Source of the DNA: an archaeon
GTDB taxonomy: Archaea > Thermoproteota > Nitrososphaeria > Nitrososphaerales > CADDZS01
Direction of reading: 5' to 3'
NCBI GenBank assembly: GCA_021792315.1
Contig: JAJYUX010000047.1
Span: 1-12,724, forward strand
Length of the DNA stretch: 12,724 bases
Part shown: positions 7,840 to 12,724 of the stretch, piece by piece
Numbering within the stretch: the stretch's first letter is position 1
Layout of the letters: each line of letters begins with the position of its first letter
Translations under genes and position numbers: made by a program
Notes under the pieces: model-generated
Databases searched by the model: none
Told to the model about the DNA's origin: nothing
Seen by the model: only the letters and a program-made list of their open reading frames with translations

Positions 7840-7962
7840 TCAAATCTTAGGCATGGCATTTTTCTTGTTTCTCACATATTCCTCTATAATATCATGTTGT
7901 TCTGCAACCACTGTCTTACCTTTCTTTTGAAAATAGACAATTACTAAGATAACGAATCCCAC
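7840..7962 (-). CDS. Possible small single-pass membrane protein (40 aa)
   Basis: A short minus-strand frame with a GTG start and 40 codons. It encodes a hydrophobic N-terminus (GFVILVIVYF), then a basic patch (QKKGK) and a charged helix (VVAEQHDIIEEYVRNKKN). This is the pattern of a membrane-anchored microprotein with a cytoplasmic tail. In-frame stops lie just upstream of the GTG, so the gene could also be the remnant of a longer one. Its stop abuts the stop of the preceding plus-strand gene with no spacer. No clear promoter or Shine-Dalgarno sequence was found. Confidence 0.35.
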   Translation of the reverse strand: MGFVILVIVYFQKKGKTVVAEQHDIIEEYVRNKKNAMPKI

Positions 7963-8047
7963 GAAGCTTAGTGCAAACTCTTACTAGAACGAATGAAATA
8001 ATGTTGAACGATATAGGATCAAGAGAAATCACTAGGGCAACTTGCGA

Positions 8048-8056
8048 TTTATAAAA
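8048..8056 (+). promoter_or_regulatory. TATA box for the two-TM membrane protein gene
   Basis: TTTATAAAA is a near-consensus archaeal TATA element 49-57 bases before the TTG start at 8105. A purine-rich GAGGAAAAAGGAAG stretch between them could give ribosome binding. Confidence 0.6.
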
Positions 8057-8104
8057 CAGACAAGCAGATTAAATTAAGAGGAAAAAGGAAGACAATAGAC
8101 AATC

Positions 8105-8803
8105 TTGAATTTCGGATCTGGGGCAAGAAAATGGATTCTCGTTCCTGCAATCATTCTTTTGTTTCTTGCTGGATACTCGTTTTGGACAATCAGTAGTCCT
8201 TTGTCTCTTCTCGTGCAACCCTCATACCAATTTTTTAATGATGTACAAGGCTCTTTTGAGATTAAAGGGAATAATTTTACTGTAGATGCTGTGATACAAG
8301 TATTTTCTACTCCGAGCGTGGCTGTATCAAATCCTGCAACCTTTTGGGTACTCGATCTACTCGTTCCGACAAGTCTTGTCTCCATTGCCAATATCTCAAA
8401 ATTTGTCATCACACCTGATTCGGGGTTTGCTCTTCCTGTGAAACACACCCCTGATGGGAAATCGCTAGTCCCTGCATCAGTATCGCTCACTCTTGGAGAA
8501 CATTCAGCCATAGACCAAATTTGGAGTGGGAAGAATAATGTTGTGTATTTTGAAAGTGGTACATTTGGGGCATATCTCAATGCGTACATCGGGAATGATA
8601 CGATACCAAAATTAGGAACCCCATTGACCAACATAGGCGTGCATGTAGGCGGGCAGGATTTGACTTTCTCTTACGTTAGTAACGTGGTGAACATCTCCCT
8701 GACATGCGTCATTGTCGCTTTCGTATTGCTTGAGTTTGGGAGAGAAATAAGAGATCACAAAAGAAGCAATCATCCGGATACTAAGCTCGACAAATATATC
8801 TAG
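8105..8803 (+). CDS. Two-TM membrane protein with large outside domain
   Basis: A 232-residue protein of unknown function. An N-terminal hydrophobic segment (about 10-30, WILVPAIILLFLAGYSFW) and a C-terminal one (about 193-211, NVVNISLTCVIVAFVLLEF) flank a roughly 160-residue beta-rich, Ser/Thr/Val-rich domain. The C-tail is basic and polar (GREIRDHKRSNHPDTK). The domain has N-glycosylation sequons at N57, N96, N164 and N196. The topology suggests both ends in the cytoplasm with the domain outside the cell. The start is TTG, behind a strong TATA box. It could be a surface or virion membrane protein, a receptor-masking protein or a general host-like envelope protein; the sequence does not decide. 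Confidence 0.72.
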   Translation: MNFGSGARKWILVPAIILLFLAGYSFWTISSPLSLLVQPSYQFFNDVQGSFEIKGNNFTVDAVIQVFSTPSVAVSNPATFWVLDLLVPTSLVSIANISKFVITPDSGFALPVKHTPDGKSLVPASVSLTLGEHSAIDQIWSGKNNVVYFESGTFGAYLNAYIGNDTIPKLGTPLTNIGVHVGGQDLTFSYVSNVVNISLTCVIVAFVLLEFGREIRDHKRSNHPDTKLDKYI

Positions 8804-8855
8804 GAATCTCTTTGACTAGACACACCAATCACAAGGTTTGATTAGCTCTATACGA

Positions 8856-9014
8856 ATGAAATTGGTCATTACATTTGAGGAGAACAAGAGGCTAGGACAA
8901 CTCAGCAAGGAAATAGAACGAGAACTAGTAAAGCAGAAAGTTTTCGTAAATGCGGGAGTGCCATTGAAAGGTTCGTGTGATGCTGGCAAAGAGGCTCATC
9001 CAAAACTGGAATAG
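8856..9014 (+). CDS. Small hypothetical protein (52 aa)
   Basis: A short ATG-initiated frame encoding 52 residues: a strand-like start (MKLVITF), a charged amphipathic helix (about 8-28, EENKRLGQLSKEIERELVKQ), then VFVNAGVP and a Gly/Lys-rich tail. It lies 52 bases after the membrane protein gene on the same strand and converges with the HxlR-like gene 18 bases on. Codon texture is reasonable, but no family is recognised. It might be a small dimeric regulator or an antitoxin-like peptide. Confidence 0.4.
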   Translation: MKLVITFEENKRLGQLSKEIERELVKQKVFVNAGVPLKGSCDAGKEAHPKLE

Positions 9015-9032
9015 GTCTTAGTGCCGAACTCA

Positions 9033-9308
9033 TCAAGAACTCAAAAGTTCTTCCATTTCTGAGAGTAGTGATGCTATCCTCTCCCCTTTCTTAGACAGGG
9101 AATATTCAGTCTGGATTGGTTTCGTCTCAAGGATCCTTCGTTGTATCAAGCCCTGCTTCTGCAATTCGTTCAATGAAAATGCTAGTGAACTTCGGCTTGT
9201 AACCACGCTTTTCAAAAGGGCAGAGTAACGAGAAGTTTCACGATCTTTCATATACAAGAGGATTTTAACGTCTGAGAGTTCAAAGAGTAATCTACGTAGG
9301 TTGGCCAA
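9033..9308 (-). CDS. HxlR/MarR-like winged-helix regulator
   Basis: A 91-residue DNA-binding protein. It reads as a complete winged helix: DVKILLYMKDRETSRYSALL (helices 1-2), SRSSLAFSLNELQKQGLI (recognition helix) and a wing IQRRILETKPIQTEYSLSKKGERI, ending in a short dimerisation helix. The Q-T-E-Y-S-L-S-K-K-G wing is typical of HxlR/PadR/MarR-type regulators. The TTG start at 9308 is the furthest upstream that keeps the first helix. It diverges from the 68-residue cysteine-rich gene, with a 116-base shared promoter region. Confidence 0.75.
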   Translation of the reverse strand: MANLRRLLFELSDVKILLYMKDRETSRYSALLKSVVTSRSSLAFSLNELQKQGLIQRRILETKPIQTEYSLSKKGERIASLLSEMEELLSS

Positions 9309-9424
9309 GCGAAGCTCGAATTAAGGCAAGTTTTGTTTGATTCATATTATGGAGGCACAATTATATTGGGTGTAGCCCAGCTCCATAGGACTTAAATCGG
9401 ACACGAACGATGTTTTGAGCTGAA
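9309..9424. promoter_or_regulatory. Divergent promoter region between HxlR-like and cysteine-rich genes
   Basis: On the plus strand ACTTAAATC (9390-9398) sits about 27-35 bases before the TTG at 9425, fitting a leaderless transcript. On the minus strand an ATAATATGA-like element (about 9341-9350) lies 33-42 bases before the TTG at 9308. The HxlR-like protein could control both. Confidence 0.4.
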
Positions 9425-9631
9425 TTGACCTATATTTGTGAGTGTTGCGGAGCAGCTTACAAAGAGCGTGGTTGGTGTTGTGGCTTGCTTCTAGTGGATC
9501 GCCCAACAACAGCTAGCGATCTAGGTTACAAAGAAGACTGGCGACCTCTGTCTCACTATTCTGATGTTTCGGTAGATCAAATAACAGGAGCAGTACGTAA
9601 AGGCCCCAGATCTCGTGATCCAGAACGCTAG
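9425..9631 (+). CDS. Small cysteine-rich (zinc-binding) protein
   Basis: 68 residues with five cysteines packed in the first 19 positions (C5, C7, C8, C18, C19: YICECCG ... GWCCG). This is a likely zinc site followed by an extended polar tail (DLGYKEDWRPLSHYSD...). The start must be TTG: the nearby ATG at 9410 is in another frame and stops at once. A TATA-like element 27-35 bases upstream supports a leaderless start. It is one of three small zinc-type proteins in the element. Function unknown. Confidence 0.55.
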   Translation: MTYICECCGAAYKERGWCCGLLLVDRPTTASDLGYKEDWRPLSHYSDVSVDQITGAVRKGPRSRDPER

Positions 9632-9768
9632 TCGTGAATTGCATTTTCTTCATATGATCCTTGTTGTCCGCCAAAAGTTCTACACATAGATTTCTGAAGC
9701 TCTTACTTCTTACGATTACATAATTTGCCTTCTATGATAATTTCGCAAAATGAGAGAGTAATTTCTAC

Positions 9769-10170
9769 ATGAGATTACGAAAGAAGAAGATACCTGATTT
9801 TGAAACTGAGGAAGAGCGTCTTAAAAGAGAAGAATTCTTTGCTCAGTGGCATTTGGAATTTGATAATAATTTGAAGAAATATGAAGAGAAATATGGCGAG
9901 AGAGATAGAGCCGAGAAAGCAGAAATCGAAAGGAGAAGATTAGAAGAGGCTCAAGCCAAAAGGTCAATACAGATTCTAATTGATTTTTCATCAATCAAAG
10001 ACTACATTGAGAAGGGGGGATTGGTCGTCTCCCCAAAGTGTCCTTCTTGCGGAGCTTCCATCACACTTCCCACTACAGGAACTTCTGTGGTGTGTCAATT
10101 TTGTAAATCGCCTGTGCAAGCAATAGACATTTTTGAGAAGATTAAGGAGCTAGTCGAATCAGCAAAATAA
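9769..10170 (+). CDS. Coiled-coil protein with C-terminal zinc ribbon
   Basis: A 133-residue protein. Residues 1-70 are highly charged and helical (EEERLKREEFF..., then RDRAEKAEIERRRLEEAQAKR), probably a coiled coil. A hydrophobic link, IQILIDFSSIKDYI (67-80), leads to a zinc ribbon with C91-x2-C94 (CPSC) and C109-x2-C112 (CQFC). The fold suggests nucleic-acid or protein binding by an oligomer. ATG at 9769, with a TATA-like TATGATAATTT about 26-36 bases upstream. A hairpin AATCTG...CAGATT (10203-10222) follows and may end the transcript. No family recognised. Confidence 0.7.
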   Translation: MRLRKKKIPDFETEEERLKREEFFAQWHLEFDNNLKKYEEKYGERDRAEKAEIERRRLEEAQAKRSIQILIDFSSIKDYIEKGGLVVSPKCPSCGASITLPTTGTSVVCQFCKSPVQAIDIFEKIKELVESAK

Positions 10171-10274
10171 TGAACACAACTAGAGCAGGTTCAGGAAATG
10201 CAAATCTGTTTTTCATCAGATTAGCGATAGACATACGGGTGAAAAGAAGGAGAAAGTTTCATTTCGGGTGATAA

Positions 10275-10520
10275 CTACCCAACATAAACACTATAGTACT
10301 GCCAATTCGCCCAGTCGCCCGGAATTATTCCTCCAATGCCAAAAAATCGGTATGTTATAGAACCATAAACATGCGTTGCAATGTAGGGCGCACATGGAGT
10401 AGTGCAGTTTGTATGGTACATTGGAGGCGGCAGGGTGGTATATACAACCGGAATGAAGAATAGGAATGCTATCACAACCACAAGTGAAAGTGCTGAAAGA
10501 ATTATTATCTTGTGTCGCAT
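10275..10520 (-). CDS. Small secreted or membrane-anchored protein
   Basis: 81 residues. MRHK then a strong hydrophobic stretch (about 5-27, IIILSALSLVVVIAFLFFIPVVY), a signal peptide or anchor. The outside part is Pro/Tyr/Gly-rich with one cysteine pair (NCTTPC) that could form a disulfide, two sequon-like sites (N38CT and others) and an aromatic end (WANWQYYSVYVG). ATG start with a near-consensus TATA element 31-42 bases upstream, so probably leaderless. Convergent with the zinc-ribbon gene. Function unknown; a surface role is an inference from topology. Confidence 0.62.
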   Translation of the reverse strand: MRHKIIILSALSLVVVIAFLFFIPVVYTTLPPPMYHTNCTTPCAPYIATHVYGSITYRFFGIGGIIPGDWANWQYYSVYVG

Positions 10521-10550
10521 TATTCCCCAAAAGTCAAAAGCTCCATTTAG

Positions 10551-10562
10551 GCTTTTATAATA
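10551..10562 (-). promoter_or_regulatory. TATA box of the small secreted protein gene
   Basis: On the minus strand it reads TATTATAAAAGC, close to the archaeal consensus, 31-42 bases before the ATG at 10520. Confidence 0.6.
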
Positions 10563-10880
10563 GCCCCTCTTAAGAGTTCATTCCACGTACCTTTTTTTAC
10601 TTCTGTTGATTCTAGTTTTTTTGAGCTGGGTCATTCCATCTATAGTGAAAAATCAAATTCATTTTTGGATTTCATATAGAAAGTGAGATGTCCAGTTCCC
10701 ATAGACGGTGGCTATAGGTAATCGAACATACAGGGGTAGTGAACTGATAAGATGAGTTTTCAAATTGCCTTTTGCCCACTGAATTTGAAATTGATAGGAG
10801 TACAACAAAGCGAGAGACTATATTATCTAGGCACATGATCAGGGACTTTAGCAACCCCAATTTCCAAGATTCCCTATGGC
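10563..10880. other. Spacer without a supported gene
   Basis: About 320 bases. It holds two plus-strand T-runs (around 10591-10597 and 10615-10621) that could act as archaeal terminators, and a 62-codon minus-strand frame (10672-10860) that I do not consider coding. A structured RNA cannot be excluded by eye. Confidence 0.4.
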
Positions 10881-11051
10881 CTATTCGGATGCTGACACCT
10901 CTATCTTGCTTCCCTTAATGGAGAACTTTATTCTTTCAGGTCGTTTGAGCAGCTCTGCGATGGGCCGTGGTAAGTATATCTGGTATCCTCTTTTTTCATC
11001 ATAATATACGCTGATGGAAAATTCTTTTTCGTTCTTCTTCCACTTTGGCAT
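10881..11051 (-). CDS. AbrB/SpoVT-like small DNA-binding protein (56 aa)
   Basis: A short ATG-initiated minus-strand frame, too short for a 60-residue cut-off. It encodes MPKWKKNEK, then strand FSISVYYDEKRGYQIYLP, helix PIAELLKRPERI and strand KFSIKGSKIEVSASE. Strand-P-helix-strand with a basic N-terminus resembles the swapped-hairpin AbrB/SpoVT fold, in which YLPRPIAELL takes the place of the usual IPKEIREALG segment. That is a resemblance, not a proven match. It diverges from the Cas4-like gene across a 119-base region with three direct repeats, an ideal setting for an autoregulatory repressor of both genes. A TATA-like ATATATGAA about 30 bases upstream fits a leaderless start. Confidence 0.62.
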   Translation of the reverse strand: MPKWKKNEKEFSISVYYDEKRGYQIYLPRPIAELLKRPERIKFSIKGSKIEVSASE

Positions 11052-11078
11052 TTGACTGTTAGCTACTGATCTTATGTA

Positions 11079-11154
11079 TTCATATATTCCTGTGGATTAT
11101 AAAAGACGCTCTATCCCTGTGGATAACGAAACGCTTTCATATATCCCTGTGGAT
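11079..11154. repeat. Three direct repeats overlapping a divergent promoter
   Basis: TTCATATATYCCTGTGGAT occurs at 11079-11097 and 11136-11154 (18 of 19 identical). A third copy of the core TATCCCTGTGGAT is at 11112-11124. Start-to-start distances of the 13-base cores are 27 and 30 bases. The CATATAT halves of the outer copies are well placed as TATA boxes for the minus-strand gene starting at 11051 and the plus-strand gene starting at 11171. Another TATA-like TTATAAAAG lies at 11096-11104. These are likely operators; an iteron role in replication is the alternative. Confidence 0.75.
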
Positions 11155-11170
11155 ACCATGAACGATAAAC

Positions 11171-11887
11171 ATGAACGGTAAGAAGTTCGACAGTGAGCAG
11201 TATCTAGTCCTACGATCGCAGAACGCAAGCTGCACCATCAAACAGGATGCAAGAGTCGAGGAATCGGTAAAGCGTAATCTTGAAGCAGAGTATGGAAAGC
11301 TTCGAGATGACGTTCACGTAACAGATCTTACGCTCTGCATGAGGCAGGCCTTGTTTAGAAAGCTGCAACCAGTACCGCCAAGCACGAAGCAATTAGGGTA
11401 CTTCTTTGACGGTGCAAGAAGACATGAAGCCTTACAGAAACTCTACGGCCAAGGAGTGATCGAAAAGGAGATCGAGTTTGAGGGTGTAAAGGCGACCATA
11501 GACATCTTGGACTCAATCGGCCCTATCGAGTTCAAGACTACGAGAGCAAAGAACGCAATTTCGGAACACTGGATAAGACAGCTTGCCTATTACATGGTTG
11601 CAACAAACTCGAACTTTGGAACGCTTCAGATACAAAGAATATTGCCCGGAAAGCAGAAAGGCGAGTCTCAAGAGGAGAATCTCTTCCCTGCATTCATAAT
11701 CGAGCTTAACAAAGAGCAAAGGGAAAAATGGCATCAAGATTTCAAAGAACGTAAAGACAGATTTCTTTCAGCTTACCAAAGCAAAGACCCCTCAAAAGCT
11801 CCACTCTTCAGAGGAGACAATGATTGGGTTTGTTCAGAGTGTCCCTACAAGGCTCAATGCGACAAGATCGAGAGGGTTTCTCAATGA
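11171..11887 (+). CDS. Cas4-like PD-(D/E)XK nuclease with Fe-S cysteines
   Basis: 238 residues. Pattern of the Cas4/RecB-like exonuclease family. A first cysteine sits in VTDLTLCMRQALF (C56), His85 in ARRHEAL, the catalytic Asp in KATIDIL (D111), then the E-x-K motif GPIEFKT (E120, K122) and the family QLxxY motif in RQLAYYM (Q137). A C-terminal cysteine triad CSECPYKAQC (C221, C224, C230) with C56 would bind a 4Fe-4S cluster. Expected activity is DNA end processing, possibly for element replication or recombination. There is no CRISPR array or cas1/cas2 nearby, so a CRISPR-adaptation role is unlikely. The ATG at 11158 is out of frame and stops quickly, so 11171 is the start. The next gene overlaps by ATGA. 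Confidence 0.85.
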   Translation: MNGKKFDSEQYLVLRSQNASCTIKQDARVEESVKRNLEAEYGKLRDDVHVTDLTLCMRQALFRKLQPVPPSTKQLGYFFDGARRHEALQKLYGQGVIEKEIEFEGVKATIDILDSIGPIEFKTTRAKNAISEHWIRQLAYYMVATNSNFGTLQIQRILPGKQKGESQEENLFPAFIIELNKEQREKWHQDFKERKDRFLSAYQSKDPSKAPLFRGDNDWVCSECPYKAQCDKIERVSQ

Positions 11888-12183
11888 AGCCCTCTGACTG
11901 TATTTTGGTTCTAAGAATTTCAGAAAGAGGGCTTGCCGAAGGGAAAAGACCTCCTCTTTGTGATGGTTGTTCAGAGCCGATAACCAGAGATGAGGATGAG
12001 GACTATGCGATAAATTGCCTCATCTTAGATGGAGAAATTTTTCACTCGGTACAATGCGATGAGTGCATTGAAAGATATTTCAAGAAATTGCCAAGATTCA
12101 ACGAGGATGAAGTACCGAAGAAAGTGAGACAGACTGTAAGGCTAACAATGGGCCAAGAAATTCAGGTAACTTGGTCTGACTGA
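11884..12183 (+). CDS. Small zinc-binding protein coupled to the Cas4-like gene
   Basis: 99 residues from the ATG that overlaps the preceding stop as ATGA. That overlap makes it a better start than the further-upstream in-frame ATG at 11824, which lies inside the nuclease gene. Two CxxC knuckles, C26-D-G-C29 and C58-D-E-C61, with C6 and C45 in addition, suggest a treble-clef or zinc-ribbon fold. Between them is an acidic loop (TRDEDEDY), and after them a basic helix (ERYFKKLPRF) and a strand-rich end. Translational coupling suggests it works with the nuclease, for instance as a DNA-binding partner. No family recognised. Confidence 0.68.
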   Translation: MKPSDCILVLRISERGLAEGKRPPLCDGCSEPITRDEDEDYAINCLILDGEIFHSVQCDECIERYFKKLPRFNEDEVPKKVRQTVRLTMGQEIQVTWSD

Positions 12184-12231
12184 AATCACCTCAAGAACTT
12201 AAAATATCGGTGAAAGGAGAGCCGGCCTGAA

Positions 12232-12540
12232 ATGACTGAAAAATCACACAGCATCGCCACGAGACTAATGGATAGCGAGATAGTTGCACTTAACCTGAAA
12301 CTCAAGAAAGACGGATTTGAATCCATAGGTGATCTAATCAGACATTACATAGAAGGTTCGTTTGACCCCATTCAGGCCAATATTGACTCGCTTGCTAAGA
12401 GATTATGGGATAGAATTGTTAGCTTAAAGCTAGCTTCGCAGGAATTTTTACGCACAGACACCGCTCTCACACAGCGGGAATCGATGGTTCAAATCCGTCC
12501 ACGCCCACTACATGATGAAGCTAATAATAGCTGCGTTTGA
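12232..12540 (+). CDS. Integrase N-terminal part, int(N), RHH-like
   Basis: Residues 1-92 (to 12507) are the missing N-terminus of the integrase at the left end. Residues about 5-45 look like a ribbon-helix-helix DNA-binding unit (SIATRLMDSEIVALNLKLKK, then GFESIGDLIRHYIEG). A helix (FDPIQANIDSLAKRLWDRIVSLK) follows. The last roughly 17 residues before the att edge, including RESMVQIRPRP, are translated tRNA sequence and are the same peptide, in the same phase, as at 5529-5561 before int(C). Past the att core the frame runs only ten codons into chromosomal DNA. A TATA-like CTTAAAATA (about 12196-12204) and an AAAGGAGAG Shine-Dalgarno-like sequence precede the ATG. On excision it would join int(C) to give 471 residues. 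Confidence 0.8.
   Translation: MTEKSHSIATRLMDSEIVALNLKLKKDGFESIGDLIRHYIEGSFDPIQANIDSLAKRLWDRIVSLKLASQEFLRTDTALTQRESMVQIRPRPLHDEANNSCV
12456..12508 (+). repeat. attR: intronless 3' part of tRNA-Val
   Basis: Bases 12473-12508 repeat the 36-bp core of the left end. Bases 12456-12472 repeat the 5' exon bases 5477-5493 exactly. The two blocks abut here with no intron, giving a complete anticodon arm CCGCT-CTCACAC-AGCGG. The base after the core is T, so the chromosomal side reads CTA, not CCA. Confidence 0.92.
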
Positions 12541-12555
12541 TCAAGTTATTTTTGA

Positions 12556-12724
12556 ATGCCAAAAAATTCGCAATCAAATTTGGGAGAAGGATTCGTAAAG
12601 CCTCAGTACGATGGACGTTCAATTGCGAATATACCAGAGACAGTCGCTCAAATTCTCGGTGCTGAATTTACTCGGCCGCTTCAAGACGAACGCATTTCCG
12701 ATTTCAAGGATGCAAAGAACGTAG
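12556..12724 (+). CDS. Alkaline phosphatase/phosphodiesterase-like protein, 3' end missing
   Basis: The first 56 codons of a gene cut by the window edge. The N-terminus (MPKNSQSNLGEGFVKPQYDGRS, with IANIPETVAQILG next) resembles archaeal proteins of the type I phosphodiesterase/nucleotide pyrophosphatase branch of the alkaline phosphatase superfamily, whose metal-binding Asp would come just after the cut. The ATG is 47 bases past the att core, so this is chromosomal DNA that followed tRNA-Val before integration. Its native promoter must be short or have been separated from it by the element. Confidence 0.5.
   Translation, partial: MPKNSQSNLGEGFVKPQYDGRSIANIPETVAQILGAEFTRPLQDERISDFKDAKNV

Larger units (their letters stand above)
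5527..12508. mobile_element. SSV-type integrative element in tRNA-Val, about 6.95 kb
   Basis: The boundaries are the 36-bp att repeats. The integrase gene is split between the two ends, the hallmark of SSV-type archaeal integration. Inside are a winged-helix regulator, an HxlR/MarR-like regulator, an AbrB-like protein, a Cas4-like nuclease, several small zinc-binding proteins and small membrane or secreted proteins. The interior looks more A+T-rich than the flanking cdvC-suc region and holds almost no recognised household genes. No capsid, packaging ATPase, replication initiator or conjugation gene is recognisable, so virus and plasmid origins cannot be told apart. Confidence 0.9.

Noticed and set aside
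8074..8634. 186-codon minus-strand frame opposite the two-TM protein gene.
   Set aside because: The plus frame has a promoter, two TM segments and consistent topology; the minus frame reads as its shadow.
10203..10222. AATCTG...CAGATT hairpin as a firm terminator.
   Set aside because: A 6-bp stem with an 8-base loop and no T-run after it; too weak to list as its own feature.
10291..10530. 79-codon minus-strand frame overlapping the small secreted protein gene.
   Set aside because: The other frame has a clean signal-like N-terminus, an ATG and a well placed TATA box; this one has no such pattern.
10672..10860. 62-codon minus-strand frame in the spacer.
   Set aside because: TTG start, no domain pattern, no promoter or ribosome site, and scattered hydrophobic residues typical of a chance frame.
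11079..11154. CRISPR array next to a Cas4-like gene.
   Set aside because: Only three short repeats with 14-17-base gaps between the cores, no cas1/cas2, and the repeats overlap promoters.
11824..11883. Upstream in-frame start for the 99-residue zinc protein.
   Set aside because: It would overlap the nuclease gene by 64 bases; the ATGA overlap at 11884 is the usual coupled start.

Overview
The window looks like a TACK archaeon, most likely Thaumarchaeota/Nitrososphaeria. The evidence is a CdvC-type (Vps4-like) AAA ATPase, an archaeal-type aspartyl-tRNA synthetase beside a NusA-like KH/zinc protein, a ribosomal protein L40e, a tRNA gene carrying a small archaeal-type intron, and archaeal TATA-box promoters with many TTG starts and apparently leaderless genes. 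The genus cannot be set from the sequence alone.

Layout. Bases 1-5564 are chromosomal: the 3' part of cdvC (+), then on the minus strand an operon of the KH/zinc protein and aspS (tail to tail with cdvC), then sucC-sucD (succinyl-CoA synthetase), then on the plus strand rpl40e and an intron-containing tRNA-Val(CAC). Bases 12509-12724 are chromosomal again and hold the start of an alkaline-phosphatase/phosphodiesterase-like gene.

Between them lies an integrated element of 6946 bp (one att copy counted), bounded by a 36-bp perfect direct repeat of the tRNA 3' part (5527-5562 and 12473-12508). It is an SSV-type arrangement. The tyrosine recombinase gene is split by integration: the catalytic C-terminal part follows the tRNA at the left end, and the N-terminal part, which looks like a ribbon-helix-helix domain, ends in the right-hand att copy. 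The two parts share a reading frame through the att core, so excision would rebuild one 471-residue integrase. The right-hand tRNA copy lacks the intron found in the left-hand tRNA. This places the crossover 3' of the intron, or implies intron gain or loss after integration.

The element's cargo is small and mostly unrecognised: a winged-helix protein with an unknown 232-residue partner, a two-TM surface protein, small membrane or secreted proteins, an HxlR/MarR-like regulator, three small zinc-binding proteins, an AbrB-like small DNA-binding protein (56 aa), and a Cas4-like PD-(D/E)XK nuclease with iron-sulfur cysteines. The AbrB-like and Cas4-like genes are divergent, and their shared promoter region carries three copies of a CCTGTGGAT-containing repeat, two of which include the putative TATA boxes. 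I see no recognisable replication initiator, capsid protein or packaging ATPase, so the element is best called a cryptic integrative element or provirus remnant.
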